NCBI RefSeq assembly: GCF_010686655.1
Contig: NZ_JAAGVY010000009.1
Coordinates: 1 to 64,000, forward strand
DNA length: 64,000 nt
Direction: 5' to 3'
Source of the DNA: Cryomorpha ignava
GTDB lineage: Bacteria > Bacteroidota > Bacteroidia > Flavobacteriales_D > Cryomorphaceae
Part shown: positions 35,737-46,178 of the stretch, piece after piece
Position numbering within the stretch: the stretch's first letter is position 1
How the letters are laid out: each line of letters starts with the position of its first letter
Notes under the pieces: generated by a model
Seen by the model: the letters and a program-made list of their open reading frames with translations, nothing else
What the model was told of the DNA's origin: nothing
Database searches by the model: none
Program-made: the position numbers and the translations under genes

Positions 35737-37194
35737 CGCATCCTTTTTCAGGATGCTGCTGATAAATAATCCCAGATAGGTAATGGCACCATTGATAATT
35801 AGAATTTCAAAACCGATTTCGTACCCACCAAAAATATCGGCCGACCAATAATCTAAAACAAATGAGATAATTGGCGAGGCAATGGCGATATACGGCACAT
35901 CGTTGTCGCGGACTTGTCGCTTTGAAAACAGACCAAAGGCATAGAGGCCGAGCAAGGGTCCGTAGGTGTATCCGGCGGCGGTGAAGAGCTGCGAAATAAC
36001 AGAATCGTTGTTGATGATCCTAAAGAGCATGATAACGAAAACGAGCACAATAGACATTCCTATATGTACTCTTTGGCGAATGCGTTTTGCGATGTTTTCT
36101 GCTTTTTTCTCAACTTCCAGAATATCTATTGAGAATGAAGTTGTAAGTGCTGTGAGAGCAGAATCGGCGCTTGAATAAGCTGCTGCGATAAGCCCCAATA
36201 CAAAGAGTATTCCTACGGAAGCTCCCAGATATCCATCTACTGCCAGCATGGGGTAAAGTTCGTCGGCTTTTGCGGGAAGCTCAATTCCTTTTGCGCCTGC
36301 AAAGATGTAGAGCAAGGCACCCATGGTCATAAACACCAAATTGACAAATACCAGAACGATGGTAAATGAAAGCATATTTTTCTGGGCATCGCGCAGGTTT
36401 TTGCAGCTCAAATTCTTTTGCATCATATCCTGATCAAGGCCGGTCATGGTAATGGTGATAAACATACCTGCAAAGAATTGCTTGAAGAAAAACCGCGGAT
36501 CATTGGGGTCGTCGAAAAAGAAAATCTGACTGTACTCGCTATTTTTTACGGTTTCAATCAATCCATTGGCATCAAGCCCAAGTGCGTTTGAAATGGCATA
36601 AACGCTTATACCTACAGCTAGAAGCATAAATGCCGTTTGAAGGGTATCTGTCCAAATTATTGTTTTAATGCCTCCGCGAAAGGTGTAGAGCCAGATAAGC
36701 GCGATGGTAATAAGAACAGTTACCACGAAAGGCACTTCCATTCCCAGCCGGTCAAATACTGCAAATTGCAATACAATGGCTACCAAATAAAGGCGAAACG
36801 ATGCACCTATTATTCGTGAAAGCAGGAAAAAGGAAGCTCCTGTTTTATACGATTTTCTACCAAATCGACCATTGAGATAAGTATAGATTGATGTAAGCTG
36901 AAGCCTGTAATAAAGCGGCAGAAGCACAAATGCGATAACTATATAGCCGGGTACATACCCCAGCACCATTTGCATATACGAAAACTGCGATGCGCCTACC
37001 CAACCGGGAACAGATATAAAAGTAACGCCACTTAACGAGGCGCCAATCATTCCAAATGCGACGATATACCAGGGAGACTTTCTATTGCCTACAAAAAATG
37101 AATTGTTATCGCTCTTGCGCGATGTAATTCTGGCAATTAAAATAAGGGCAAGAAAATACGCGGCGATAAGCGCAATAATAGCTACAGGACTCAT
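35725..37194 (-). CDS. Sodium:solute symporter (SSS family)
   Basis: 489 aa with about 13 hydrophobic segments. SSS features: GASLSGVTFISVPGW near residue 52, GGIKTIIWTDTLQ near 190, TGLDQDMMQKNLSC near 250 and AAAYSSADSALTALTTSF near 330. Couples Na+ influx to uptake of an unknown solute (sugars, amino acids and sialic acid are typical). It ends ILKKDAPSS, and its stop TAG is part of the GTAGAGACGC repeat. It is the last gene of a five-gene minus-strand series, with 76 nt before it. Confidence 0.93.
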   Translation of the reverse strand: MSPVAIIALIAAYFLALILIARITSRKSDNNSFFVGNRKSPWYIVAFGMIGASLSGVTFISVPGWVGASQFSYMQMVLGYVPGYIVIAFVLLPLYYRLQLTSIYTYLNGRFGRKSYKTGASFFLLSRIIGASFRLYLVAIVLQFAVFDRLGMEVPFVVTVLITIALIWLYTFRGGIKTIIWTDTLQTAFMLLAVGISVYAISNALGLDANGLIETVKNSEYSQIFFFDDPNDPRFFFKQFFAGMFITITMTGLDQDMMQKNLSCKNLRDAQKNMLSFTIVLVFVNLVFMTMGALLYIFAGAKGIELPAKADELYPMLAVDGYLGASVGILFVLGLIAAAYSSADSALTALTTSFSIDILEVEKKAENIAKRIRQRVHIGMSIVLVFVIMLFRIINNDSVISQLFTAAGYTYGPLLGLYAFGLFSKRQVRDNDVPYIAIASPIISFVLDYWSADIFGGYEIGFEILIINGAITYLGLFISSILKKDAPSS

Positions 37195-37269
37195 AGCTCA
37201 AAAGAGCGAAAAAAAGGCCATCTGATTTTAAAAACTTCTAAGAAGATATTACCGAAAGGGTGTGAAAAA

Positions 37270-38931
37270 TTACCTTTTGATAAGCCTAGAGGCAAAGGCC
37301 TGTCTTTTAGCATCCTGCAAAAGGATAACATAAACCCCTGATGCTAAACCAATCATATTTTGGGTGAGTTTCTGCTCAAGAGCTAACTTATCTGCAATTT
37401 TATCTGATTTCGAAGTGACCTTTCCAACCGATGATAGCACGGCAAGGCTTATCGGAAATGAAAGTTCAGGATTCAGCTCTGCATGTAATAATCCTTCACT
37501 GTATGGATTAGGATAAAGCATAAATGCATTGTTTCTCTTTGCGACCTCAGGCGAATTAACATCCAAAACCTGACCCAAAAGTACGCGCGCAATTTCAAAA
37601 TCGGGAATACCATAACCCATTGAGTCGTTTGGCATTTCGAATAGGCTGGCGCTTTGCTCAATGGCTCGAAATACTTGCCATGCCGTAGCATCTGGAAAGG
37701 CTTGCCACAAGCAGGCTGCCATACCGGCGAGCACAGGCGAGGCAAACGAAGTACCGTTTCCGACTTTAATACCGGTGTCTAAATCAGAAATTACCGTAAG
37801 CCCACCCTGGGCCATCACATTTGGTTTAACTCTTCCATCAAAGGTGGGGCCACGCGAGCTAAAAGTTGATGCGTCTCCAAATGCGTCAACAGAGCCAATG
37901 GTTAAAACACTGTCGCCATCAGCGGGAGCGCCTACGTAATACCATTGATTATTTCCCTCATTGCCGGCAGACGTTACGATAAGCATACCACGAGAAGCTG
38001 CAATATCTGATGCCCGGGTAATTAAGGCAGTATTTCCATCAATATCAGCGTAAGTATAATTATCGTCTATTACATCAAAAGTGGTATAGCCCAAAGATGT
38101 ATTTATAATATCTACACCCAAACTATCGGCATACTCCGCTCCTATTTCCCAAAATACTTCTTCAATTCTTCGTTCCTGAGTTACATCTTCGGTAATTCCC
38201 AGAAAGTAAGATGCCTTGGGTGCCGTACCTATAAGGCTATCTATCTGCCAACCTGCCATGGTAGAAAGCACATAAGTTCCATGAGAGCTTCGCTCGTAAA
38301 CCCCGTCATCGCCATCTACAAAGTTTTTAGTTCCTATAATTCTATTATTTAAAAAGAGTGAGTCGAGCACCCATGCATTGGGAGCGTGTGTAAATCCGCC
38401 ATCGAGCACACCTATCCATTTGCCTTCACCGCGAAATCCATCGCTGTGTAAAGTGAGTCCGTTTAGCATTTCTATCTGATTGAGCGAAGGGCCGTAGTCG
38501 GCATCGCTTTTGGGAAGCATTGGCTGTTTAAAGATCAATTCATCTGTGTTGATCAAAACGCGGCTCACCTCTAGCCGGTCAAAACCCGAAAGTGCATTGA
38601 GACCCAGAATAACAGCAGGATCGGTGGTTTCTATTAAAATGGCGTTCATCCATTTTATAGGAAATAGTATCTCTACATCGCCGAGATTTTGCACAGCTTG
38701 AATGTATGCGGGGTCTACCGGCAAGTCGAGTGAATCAATGGCAATATTCTGATTAATACGTCTTTCTATTGCGCGTTGAGAGAGATATGCTTCAGGTTGT
38801 GAAAGCGAAAAAGGTGTATTGGCCTTATCGGTAAAATAGACCAGGAAGCGGTTATTGGCGACCTGCGCTTGGATTGCGATCGGAAGTAAAAACAAAGCAA
38901 TAAAGATCAACGACAGTCTATTCCATCCCAT
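37270..38931 (-). CDS. Subtilisin-like serine protease (S8) with T9SS type A domain
   Basis: 553 aa from ATG 38931 (signal MGWNRLSLIFIALFLLPIAIQA); an ATG at 38958 would add 9 residues. Catalytic triad visible: Asp in IGVLDGGF (about 176), His in SSHGTYVLSTM (about 216), Ser in GNGTSFASPVLAGM (about 393), with oxyanion Asn in SAGNEG. A propeptide-like region (about 25-150) precedes the catalytic domain. The C-terminal domain (LYPNPYSEG ... SRLIKR) is a T9SS type A signal. Overlaps the end of the upstream lipoprotein gene, so it is co-transcribed with it. Confidence 0.93.
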   Translation of the reverse strand: MGWNRLSLIFIALFLLPIAIQAQVANNRFLVYFTDKANTPFSLSQPEAYLSQRAIERRINQNIAIDSLDLPVDPAYIQAVQNLGDVEILFPIKWMNAILIETTDPAVILGLNALSGFDRLEVSRVLINTDELIFKQPMLPKSDADYGPSLNQIEMLNGLTLHSDGFRGEGKWIGVLDGGFTHAPNAWVLDSLFLNNRIIGTKNFVDGDDGVYERSSHGTYVLSTMAGWQIDSLIGTAPKASYFLGITEDVTQERRIEEVFWEIGAEYADSLGVDIINTSLGYTTFDVIDDNYTYADIDGNTALITRASDIAASRGMLIVTSAGNEGNNQWYYVGAPADGDSVLTIGSVDAFGDASTFSSRGPTFDGRVKPNVMAQGGLTVISDLDTGIKVGNGTSFASPVLAGMAACLWQAFPDATAWQVFRAIEQSASLFEMPNDSMGYGIPDFEIARVLLGQVLDVNSPEVAKRNNAFMLYPNPYSEGLLHAELNPELSFPISLAVLSSVGKVTSKSDKIADKLALEQKLTQNMIGLASGVYVILLQDAKRQAFASRLIKR

Positions 38932-39631
38932 AATCCACAATTTCCCATTTGTATTCATATCCTGATATAATGTTTTGTGCCACTCGATTGTTTAAGTATG
39001 ACGGCCTTGTAAACAATACCTTATGATGTCTGAAAATCAAACCGACATCTTCAGCATATATTTCATAGGCAAACTCATCATTTACTTCGGTTAAAAAATT
39101 GCGTTCTGTTACGGTTATTGTTTTTGGAAATGCTAAATCTCCTACTGTCCGCGCCATGTAGAGGCTGTCGTATTCATACCGCCATTCGTCCAGATCGTTT
39201 AAGGCATTGCCGTTCCAGTTGCTAAATGGCGAAATGGGAAACCCCAATTTTACATAGCGTCTGTTTTCTTCAACGCGCTGCGCATTGCTGGCAGTTCGTT
39301 TTGCATACCAGGCATCACTCAAAACCCAAGGATCTGCATCGGTATTTCGCTTGTAGCGCAATACGCGCTGGCTCTCTTCTTCGGACGCATCTGTGAAGAC
39401 AGAATCTATCAATTCTTTTACAAAAAAATGAGCTGTATCATGGATACCCTGCACATTGGCAAGCGGCTGATCGTGATAAATTGAATCAGCTTTGTAAACC
39501 ACATAAGTTCCGATTTCAATTGGGAAATAGGTATAGCCGGGATTGGCAGAAATATCTTCAGTAGTGTCGTCAGTGCACGATGCAACCAGAAAGCCAATGA
39601 TTAGAATCCCGAATATGTATTTTAATGTCAT
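38918..39631 (-). CDS. Hypothetical lipoprotein
   Basis: 237 aa from ATG 39631; the codon at 39655 is TTG. Lipobox FLVASC gives Cys about 20. The body is rich in aromatic residues (YTYFPIEIGTYVVYKADSIYHD ... RWEY-like segments) and resembles a group of Bacteroidota lipoproteins of about 230 aa with no assigned function. Lies between the MORN-repeat gene (16 nt) and the protease gene (14-nt overlap). Confidence 0.8.
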   Translation of the reverse strand: MTLKYIFGILIIGFLVASCTDDTTEDISANPGYTYFPIEIGTYVVYKADSIYHDQPLANVQGIHDTAHFFVKELIDSVFTDASEEESQRVLRYKRNTDADPWVLSDAWYAKRTASNAQRVEENRRYVKLGFPISPFSNWNGNALNDLDEWRYEYDSLYMARTVGDLAFPKTITVTERNFLTEVNDEFAYEIYAEDVGLIFRHHKVLFTRPSYLNNRVAQNIISGYEYKWEIVDYGME

Positions 39632-39647
39632 GGGCTTTAAGTACAAA

Positions 39648-40661
39648 TTAATCAATTAGTTCCCCCAAATTATACGTTTCTTTTTTCTCTACTTTTCCTT
39701 TTTCAGTATAGTAGATTATTTCTCCATTCAATTCACCTTCCTTATACTTTCCCTCTCGTCGCACTTGAGTACCATGCAGGCGCTGTACAGGATATTTATT
39801 TCCAAAATTATCCAATTCTTCTTCAGTAACCCACTCACCCATCTCATAATATTCTTTAAAGGGGCCATCCTTCTTTCCTTTCTTGTACGTGTATTCGTAC
39901 CTTTTGATATCATTTGGAAAATAGGCATCAAAAACCCCATTTTGCGGATGCTCTTCTAGTACTTTCCCATAGCGGTATACGTATATAATTTCTATTGAAC
40001 CATCTTCGCGATAGGTGTACCAAGAGCTGTGCTTGAGCCCGTCAACATAATTCCCTGTTTGATATTTTTTTCCATTGGGATAGTACGAAACGTAGTCGCC
40101 CACATATTTCACTCCATCTACCACATTTGCCGAAAGCTTAGGGGTGCCATCATTAAAAAACTGGAGCCACTCTCCATTTTTCTCATCGTTTTCAAACATG
40201 ATTTTTTCAGAAACACTTCCATCGGTATAGTAAATCATATTCATTCCATTCTTCTCACCACCTTTATAAGTTTCAGAACTTGTGAGCACTCCTGCTTCTG
40301 AATAAAACAGCCAAATACTGTCGCGCATTTGATCGATATAATTTCCCTTTGCCATCACCTCACCTGTTTCGGGATAAAATAATTCGGCGCGCTCCAACCC
40401 ATCTTTAGTGTAATTGATAATGGCCTGAAGCGAACCATCTTCGTAAAAGCGAATAAGCTCCCCCACCGGTTTTCCATCCACGAAAGTGGCTTGATACTGC
40501 ATGGTATCTGTGGGGTAATATTTCTGCCAAAGTCCTTGTTTCCGTCCTTTAGCATCGGTTTCGTTGGGTGCCGCTCCCGGCTGTGCGTTTCCGCAAATAG
40601 CGATAAAGACAAAAGCAGAGAGAGCTATATATTGATAAATTTGTTTAGATGTCAGGCTCAT
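39648..40661 (-). CDS. Secreted MORN-type repeat protein
   Basis: 337 aa. Signal peptide to about residue 27 (FIAICGNAQ). About ten repeats of the MORN_2/YwqK type, for example GLWQKYYPTDTMQYQATFVDGKPVG and GYWxxYxxDG-like turns with G(K/E)YxDG. In Bacteroidota such proteins are often labelled YwqK-family antitoxins; no toxin is evident here. Start overlaps the stop of the glycosyltransferase gene by 4 nt (ATGA), so translation is coupled. Confidence 0.82.
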   Translation of the reverse strand: MSLTSKQIYQYIALSAFVFIAICGNAQPGAAPNETDAKGRKQGLWQKYYPTDTMQYQATFVDGKPVGELIRFYEDGSLQAIINYTKDGLERAELFYPETGEVMAKGNYIDQMRDSIWLFYSEAGVLTSSETYKGGEKNGMNMIYYTDGSVSEKIMFENDEKNGEWLQFFNDGTPKLSANVVDGVKYVGDYVSYYPNGKKYQTGNYVDGLKHSSWYTYREDGSIEIIYVYRYGKVLEEHPQNGVFDAYFPNDIKRYEYTYKKGKKDGPFKEYYEMGEWVTEEELDNFGNKYPVQRLHGTQVRREGKYKEGELNGEIIYYTEKGKVEKKETYNLGELID

Positions 40662-41800
40662 TTTAGTTGATCAGCAAAATCGATAAATTTACGTGTAAAA
40701 TGCGACCATGAAAAGCGTTCTTTTTCCACGGCTGCCTTTTCGGCAAATGGTATTTCATTCATTTCAGAAAAGAAACGTACAATTGCTTCGGCTATTGCAC
40801 CGGAATTTGGCGGCACCACATAACCCACTTTTCCGTTTGGCACTGTTTCGGCAAGCCCTCCCACATCGGTTACCAGCATGGGTCGCTCAAAGTGATAGGC
40901 TATTTGGGTTACTCCGCTTTGGGTAGCACTGCGGTAAGTTTGAGCAACGATATTGGCCGCGCAAAAATAATATTTCACTTCATCTTGTGGAATGTAGTTA
41001 GAGCGAATAATAATGGAATCTTTCAGATCAAGCTTCTGAATTAAATCGCGGTATTTCTGCTCGTCTTCATAAAATTCGCCTGCCACAATTAGTTTGAGGT
41101 CTAGCTTTCTCACGGCATCCGTTCCCATTGCTTCTATGAGCAAATCAAGACCTTTATAAGCGCGGATAAATCCAAAAAAGAGGATGTAATTTTGCTCCGG
41201 GTCAAGATCGAGCTTTTCTCGGGCCTGAGCTTTTTTTACAGGATATCCAAAAATATCGTAAACCGGATGCGGGCTCGTCTGAATTTTCTTTCCCGGAGCG
41301 AGGACCTTTAAGTCATCTGCCACACTTTCCGAAAGGGTAAAGAAGGCGGTGCAGTGCTTAAAGAAAAGTGTAGAAAGGGTTTTATCAAGCCCGCGCGACT
41401 CGTGCGGTATTGCATTGTCTATTAGACCAATTACGGTAATTCCCTTTTTTCGCAGCTTCTTTGCCAATGCGCCCAAAGCGGGGGCCATAAATGGTATCCA
41501 AAACCGAATAACTATGAGTTGGGGATTGAGCGCAATAATTTTCTTAGCTGCCCTGCGCCATGAGAAAGGATTTACACTCGAAAGCCAGTTATGAATGGTC
41601 AATCCCTTTGGTGGTTCTCCCTCCGATTTTTGGGTTTTTCCCGGAAAGAGAATGGAAGGATATTGTAGATAAAAGCTTACCAACTCTACGGGATACCCTT
41701 CATCCATAAGCGATTTTGCAAATGACTCATTAAAATGAGCAATCCCTCCACGCAACGGAAAAGCGGGACCAACCAGAATAATGGGATTTACTTTGTTCAC
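40658..41800 (-). CDS. Glycosyltransferase family 4 (GT-B)
   Basis: 380 aa. GT-B architecture: N-terminal PAFPLRGGIAHFNESFAKSL (glycine-rich acceptor loop), C-terminal donor domain with FFGFIRAYKGLDLLIEAM, and the nucleotide-sugar region QSGVTQIAYHFERPMLVTDVGGLAETV. No membrane segment. Start is GTG 41800; an in-frame TAG at 41810-41812 excludes longer forms. A TAGTTTCG box ends 4 nt before the GTG. First gene of the five-gene series. Donor and acceptor unknown; likely surface-polysaccharide or glycoprotein modification. Confidence 0.9.
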   Translation of the reverse strand: MNKVNPIILVGPAFPLRGGIAHFNESFAKSLMDEGYPVELVSFYLQYPSILFPGKTQKSEGEPPKGLTIHNWLSSVNPFSWRRAAKKIIALNPQLIVIRFWIPFMAPALGALAKKLRKKGITVIGLIDNAIPHESRGLDKTLSTLFFKHCTAFFTLSESVADDLKVLAPGKKIQTSPHPVYDIFGYPVKKAQAREKLDLDPEQNYILFFGFIRAYKGLDLLIEAMGTDAVRKLDLKLIVAGEFYEDEQKYRDLIQKLDLKDSIIIRSNYIPQDEVKYYFCAANIVAQTYRSATQSGVTQIAYHFERPMLVTDVGGLAETVPNGKVGYVVPPNSGAIAEAIVRFFSEMNEIPFAEKAAVEKERFSWSHFTRKFIDFADQLK

Positions 41801-41804
41801 TTGG

Positions 41805-41812
41805 CGAAACTA
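41805..41812 (-). promoter_or_regulatory. -7-like box TAGTTTCG 4 nt upstream of the glycosyltransferase GTG start
   Basis: One mismatch to TAnnTTTG, with a TTG about 23 nt upstream inside the AAGCTGCAAG repeats. Implies a leaderless operon transcript. Confidence 0.35.
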
Positions 41813-41822
41813 CGGAAACTGA

Positions 41823-41942
41823 TTTGAAAAAGCTGCAAGAAAGCTGCAAGAAGGCTGCAAGAAGGCTGCAAGCTTTAGGCTTCAAGCTGCAAGAAAAGCT
41901 TGTGGCTTATAGCTTGTGGCTTGTGGCTTATAGCTTGTGGCT
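41823..41942. repeat. AAGCTGCAAGAA and AGCTTGTGGCTTAT tandem repeats
   Basis: Four AAGCTGCAAGA(A/AGG)-type units followed by GCTTCAAGCTGCAAG and then alternating AGCTTGTGGCTTAT / GGCTTGTGGC units. Same word family as other AAGCTT repeats, here upstream of the glycosyltransferase operon rather than downstream of a gene. Confidence 0.7.
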
Positions 41943-41952
41943 AAGAAAAAAA

Positions 41953-41988
41953 CCGAAAGCGCACCGGAAACTCCCGATGCGCTTTTCT
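41953..41988. terminator. Bidirectional terminator-like hairpin
   Basis: AAAGCGCA (41956-41963) pairs with TGCGCTTT (41978-41985) over a 14-nt loop; a T run follows on the minus strand (complement of 41945-41952) and TTTTCT on the plus strand. No gene now ends here on either side, possibly because the IS at 42068 separated it from its gene. Confidence 0.6.
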
Positions 41989-42144
41989 AATTCAAGATTG
42001 GTACACTATCTTATTGAGTTTATTTCATACTGATTAATTTACCGATTTCAACCTCTGTATTGTTCATGGGGAGTTCTATAATTTAACACTTTGATATTCA
42101 ATTATTTATATGTATATTTACACATAATTTTGAATGAAATAGGT

Positions 42145-43245
<1,101 letters not shown>

Positions 43246-43638
43246 AAAAATATTCAAAAAAAATTAGGGAAAATGTAAAATAAATTTATAAATTTACAAC
43301 AGAAAGTTCAAAAAGCATTTAAAAGGAGTTCGTGCTTATTAGACTTTTCTGTAAAAAATGAATTTTTAGAACTCCCCTCATGTAGAGTTTATAGATGACA
43401 ATACCCGTGGGTAAATCTGCGCTTTGAACGATGACGTTAATCTGTTTTTCAACAATTTGTGTTTCAAACACGAGTCTGTATTTATTATCTAAATTGGTCG
43501 GTCAGCATTGTCGTGACCATTTCATGTTTCAATCTCATTCTAATACGGGAAAATTCAAAATTTCTTATTAACTCTCATGCTTAGCAATACTAAAGTAATT
43601 CTTCTTCATAATGTAAAGTTTTAAGTGATTTACTTGCG

Positions 43639-45612
43639 ATGCTAAAAAAAAACCACTTTAGCAAGCATTATGCAAACAATTATATGAAATGGAGTCTTAT
43701 TATAATCTTACTGTTTTTTTCGCAAGTTGAAATGTTTTGCCAAAATCTGTTTACTGAAGAATGTTTCGTGGGAGGTGTTACAGCTGCAGGTAGAACAGCA
43801 TATTCATTTATAGATGGCAGTTTCAAAATTAAATGGGAGGATAATTATAAAATAAAAGCTGCCTATGTTTTGACTTATAGATATGGAAAACCCAAGTCAG
43901 TACCTTTTACGGTCAATAATGTAGAATATTCTTGGGATGTTGGTACTCAAGTTGGAGAAGAACAAATAGGCAACACGAATACTGGATATTTTGCAGTCAA
44001 CGTAAAAAATATAATAGATAATGTAAATATTCAAAATGACACTATAAGTGTATCCATGAATGGTTTAGATACGTCGCCTGAAATAATTGCTCAAGGATGG
44101 TATAGTCTTCAATTCCTCTTTTTTTATACCTCACCCACGATTTCTGACACTTGTTGTATACGAATATACACTGCATCTAAAAAACAAACTGAATCACAAA
44201 GTTATAAGTTTGAAAAACCTAACTATCGTTCAAATACGGATGTGGGTTTTTCAATTTATTCGGATCGAATTACAAATTATTACCAAGACAGAACTTGTAT
44301 CGGAATAAATTCCACTTCTATAGGCTGCATCTGGGGGGAAGATGCCACAAATATTGCTGCTGGAGGTGTTCGCGGTCATTTTTATTATGAAAATGGGCAG
44401 TTATTTGGTTTAGATGATGATACTGCAAATACACAAGTATATCGCAGTGATGGAATTGCAGTAATTAATGATTATCTAAGCGATCAACAAGAACAAGCAC
44501 TTTATCTCAATCCCGTCAACATTAATCTAAGTGGCTATAACCCCCACCCAGCCTTCTTCATCGTGTACACCCCAAATTGCAGTCTCCCTCAAGGAGAGAT
44601 GCCCCGCTCTCAATCTACCTGCCGCCGACAGGCACCAAACCGAGGCCAGCCTGATTACACGGAACCCATAGAATTTAGCGCCATACCGGGCTATGACCAT
44701 TACGCATGGACACCTGCCGCTCGTCTTAGCGATTCTACAATTGCCAATCCCATTTGCAATGCAGATAGCAGTGGCTGGTACCGGGTACGGATGTGGAACG
44801 ATGATGAAGACGGTGCTTGCGCACAAACTATCCCTGTTTTTCTCACAGTCGGCAAAGTGCCGCGTCCAAAAAGTCTTCAAATAATTCCCAGCACCTGTCC
44901 CGCCAATACCGGCAAGATTATTTTTGGAGGAATGGATGGAAAAGCACCGTTTCAATACACTGTTAACGGAGAAAAAAAAAACAGTTCCATGTTTGAGAAT
45001 CTTGCGCCCGGTAGTTATGAACTCTCTGTGCAAGATGCCTTGGGATGTCTGTGGGACAGTACCGTGATGCTTGATTTAAGTCCCTTTCAAACAGCAGCTT
45101 TTACTGCAAACCCGGATTCGGGTTATTCGCCACTTCAAGTCGTTTTTCAGAACCAAAGTACGAATGCTACGAGCTATGTCTGGCTTATGGATGGCGAACC
45201 TTTTAGCAATTCGCCTAATTATACCGGCTATACATTCGCAGATACGGGAACCTTTACAGTTGCGCTTATAGCCTACCGCATTGACGAAACTTGTGCAGAT
45301 ACGGCTTTTGCCACCATTCGGGTAGCGGAAGGAGTAAAAATGATTGTTCCCAATATTATTACTCCCAATAACGATGGCCGCAATGATGCCCTCGTGGCAC
45401 AAACCGGTGGCGTAGCCATTATGCGCTGGGAAGTGCGCAACCGCTGGGGCAATCTTCTCCATAGCGGCGAAGCTACCAATCCACCACCGGCGCTGACCCT
45501 CTGGAGCCCGGAAGAAAATCAATATCCTGATGGAGTTTATACGGTGATTATTACGGCGCGAGGGAATAGCGGAGAGGTTAAGGATTTAGGGGTGCAGGTT
45601 TCTTTGAAATAG
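43639..45612 (+). CDS. Secreted mosaic protein with SprB-like, PKD and T9SS type B (gliding) domains
   Basis: 657 aa from ATG 43639; the ATG at 43684 (MKWSLIIILLFFSQ) directly before the signal segment is equally possible. Residues about 35-300 are an unrecognised AT-rich region. After a Pro/Arg-rich junction (about 305-345) come a SprB/PKD-like region (FSAIPGYDHYAWTP), a SprB-like repeat (GGMDGKAPFQYTVNG ... LAPGSYELSVQDALGC), a PKD domain (about 495-565) and a type B C-terminal domain (VPNIITPNNDGRNDAL ... WGNLLHSGE ... PDGVYTVIIT). T9SS export inferred. The stop TAG is the first three bases of a TAGTCTCGAGTCGCTAG repeat. Confidence 0.85.
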   Translation: MLKKNHFSKHYANNYMKWSLIIILLFFSQVEMFCQNLFTEECFVGGVTAAGRTAYSFIDGSFKIKWEDNYKIKAAYVLTYRYGKPKSVPFTVNNVEYSWDVGTQVGEEQIGNTNTGYFAVNVKNIIDNVNIQNDTISVSMNGLDTSPEIIAQGWYSLQFLFFYTSPTISDTCCIRIYTASKKQTESQSYKFEKPNYRSNTDVGFSIYSDRITNYYQDRTCIGINSTSIGCIWGEDATNIAAGGVRGHFYYENGQLFGLDDDTANTQVYRSDGIAVINDYLSDQQEQALYLNPVNINLSGYNPHPAFFIVYTPNCSLPQGEMPRSQSTCRRQAPNRGQPDYTEPIEFSAIPGYDHYAWTPAARLSDSTIANPICNADSSGWYRVRMWNDDEDGACAQTIPVFLTVGKVPRPKSLQIIPSTCPANTGKIIFGGMDGKAPFQYTVNGEKKNSSMFENLAPGSYELSVQDALGCLWDSTVMLDLSPFQTAAFTANPDSGYSPLQVVFQNQSTNATSYVWLMDGEPFSNSPNYTGYTFADTGTFTVALIAYRIDETCADTAFATIRVAEGVKMIVPNIITPNNDGRNDALVAQTGGVAIMRWEVRNRWGNLLHSGEATNPPPALTLWSPEENQYPDGVYTVIITARGNSGEVKDLGVQVSLK

Positions 45613-45640
45613 TCTCGAGTCGCTAGTCTCTTGTCGCGAG
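45610..45640. repeat. TAGTCTCGAGTCGCTAGTCT repeat at a stop codon
   Basis: The TAG stop of the preceding gene is the first word of this repeat. Same family as 918, 6508, 6893, 23211 and 51239. Confidence 0.65.
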
Positions 45641-45660
45641 GGAGAAGTTTGGGGAGAGAA

Positions 45661-46165
45661 TTGTCTCGAGGGACATTTGTCTTTAGCTCTAAGCCGCAAG
45701 CGGTAAGAGAGCTACAAGCTTTTAGCTGCAAGCTTCAAGATGAGCAACAAGCTTCAAGCTGTAAGCTTTAAAGATGAGCAACAAGCTTCAAGCCGTAAGC
45801 TTCAAGCTGTAAGCTTCAAGCTGTAAGCTTCAAGCTGTAAGCTTCAAGCTGTAAGCTTCAAGCTGCAAGCTTCAAGACGAGCAATAAGCTTCAAGATGAG
45901 CAACAAGCTTCAAGCCGTAAGCTTCAAGCCGTAAGCTTTAAAGATGAGCAATAAGCATCAGGCTTCAAGGGAGAGAAAGAGAGAGACAAGATGGAAACGG
46001 CTTTAAGCTTCAAGCCGTAAGCGGTAAGAAAGTCCATCACAAGTGGTAGTGCGCATGTCACGCTTCGCATTGGCAGATCTTACAGTCATGACCGGGGCAT
46101 GTTCTATGGACTTAAAGCTTGAAGCTTACGGCTTAAAGCTTATATATTGCTTGTAGCTCGTAGCT
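45661..46165. repeat. Large AAGCTTCAAGCTGT tandem-repeat block
   Basis: At 45790-45875 about six head-to-tail copies of the 14-bp unit AAGCTTCAAGCTGT with C/T variants; degenerate units (AAGATGAGCAACAAGCTTCAAG, read in pieces) extend from 45680 to 46020, and an inverted-orientation copy (TTAAAGCTTGAAGCTTACGG) is at 46111-46135. No coding frame. It fills the gap between convergent genes. Confidence 0.88.
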
Positions 46166-46178
46166 TGCAACCAAGAAA

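Noticed and set aside
38918-38958. Overlap of lipoprotein and protease genes as a frameshifted single gene
   Set aside because: Each has its own complete signal peptide and C-terminus; the overlap is ordinary operon packing.
39648-40661. Toxin-antitoxin system based on the YwqK-type MORN protein
   Set aside because: The protein has a signal peptide and its neighbours are a glycosyltransferase and a lipoprotein; no toxin candidate.
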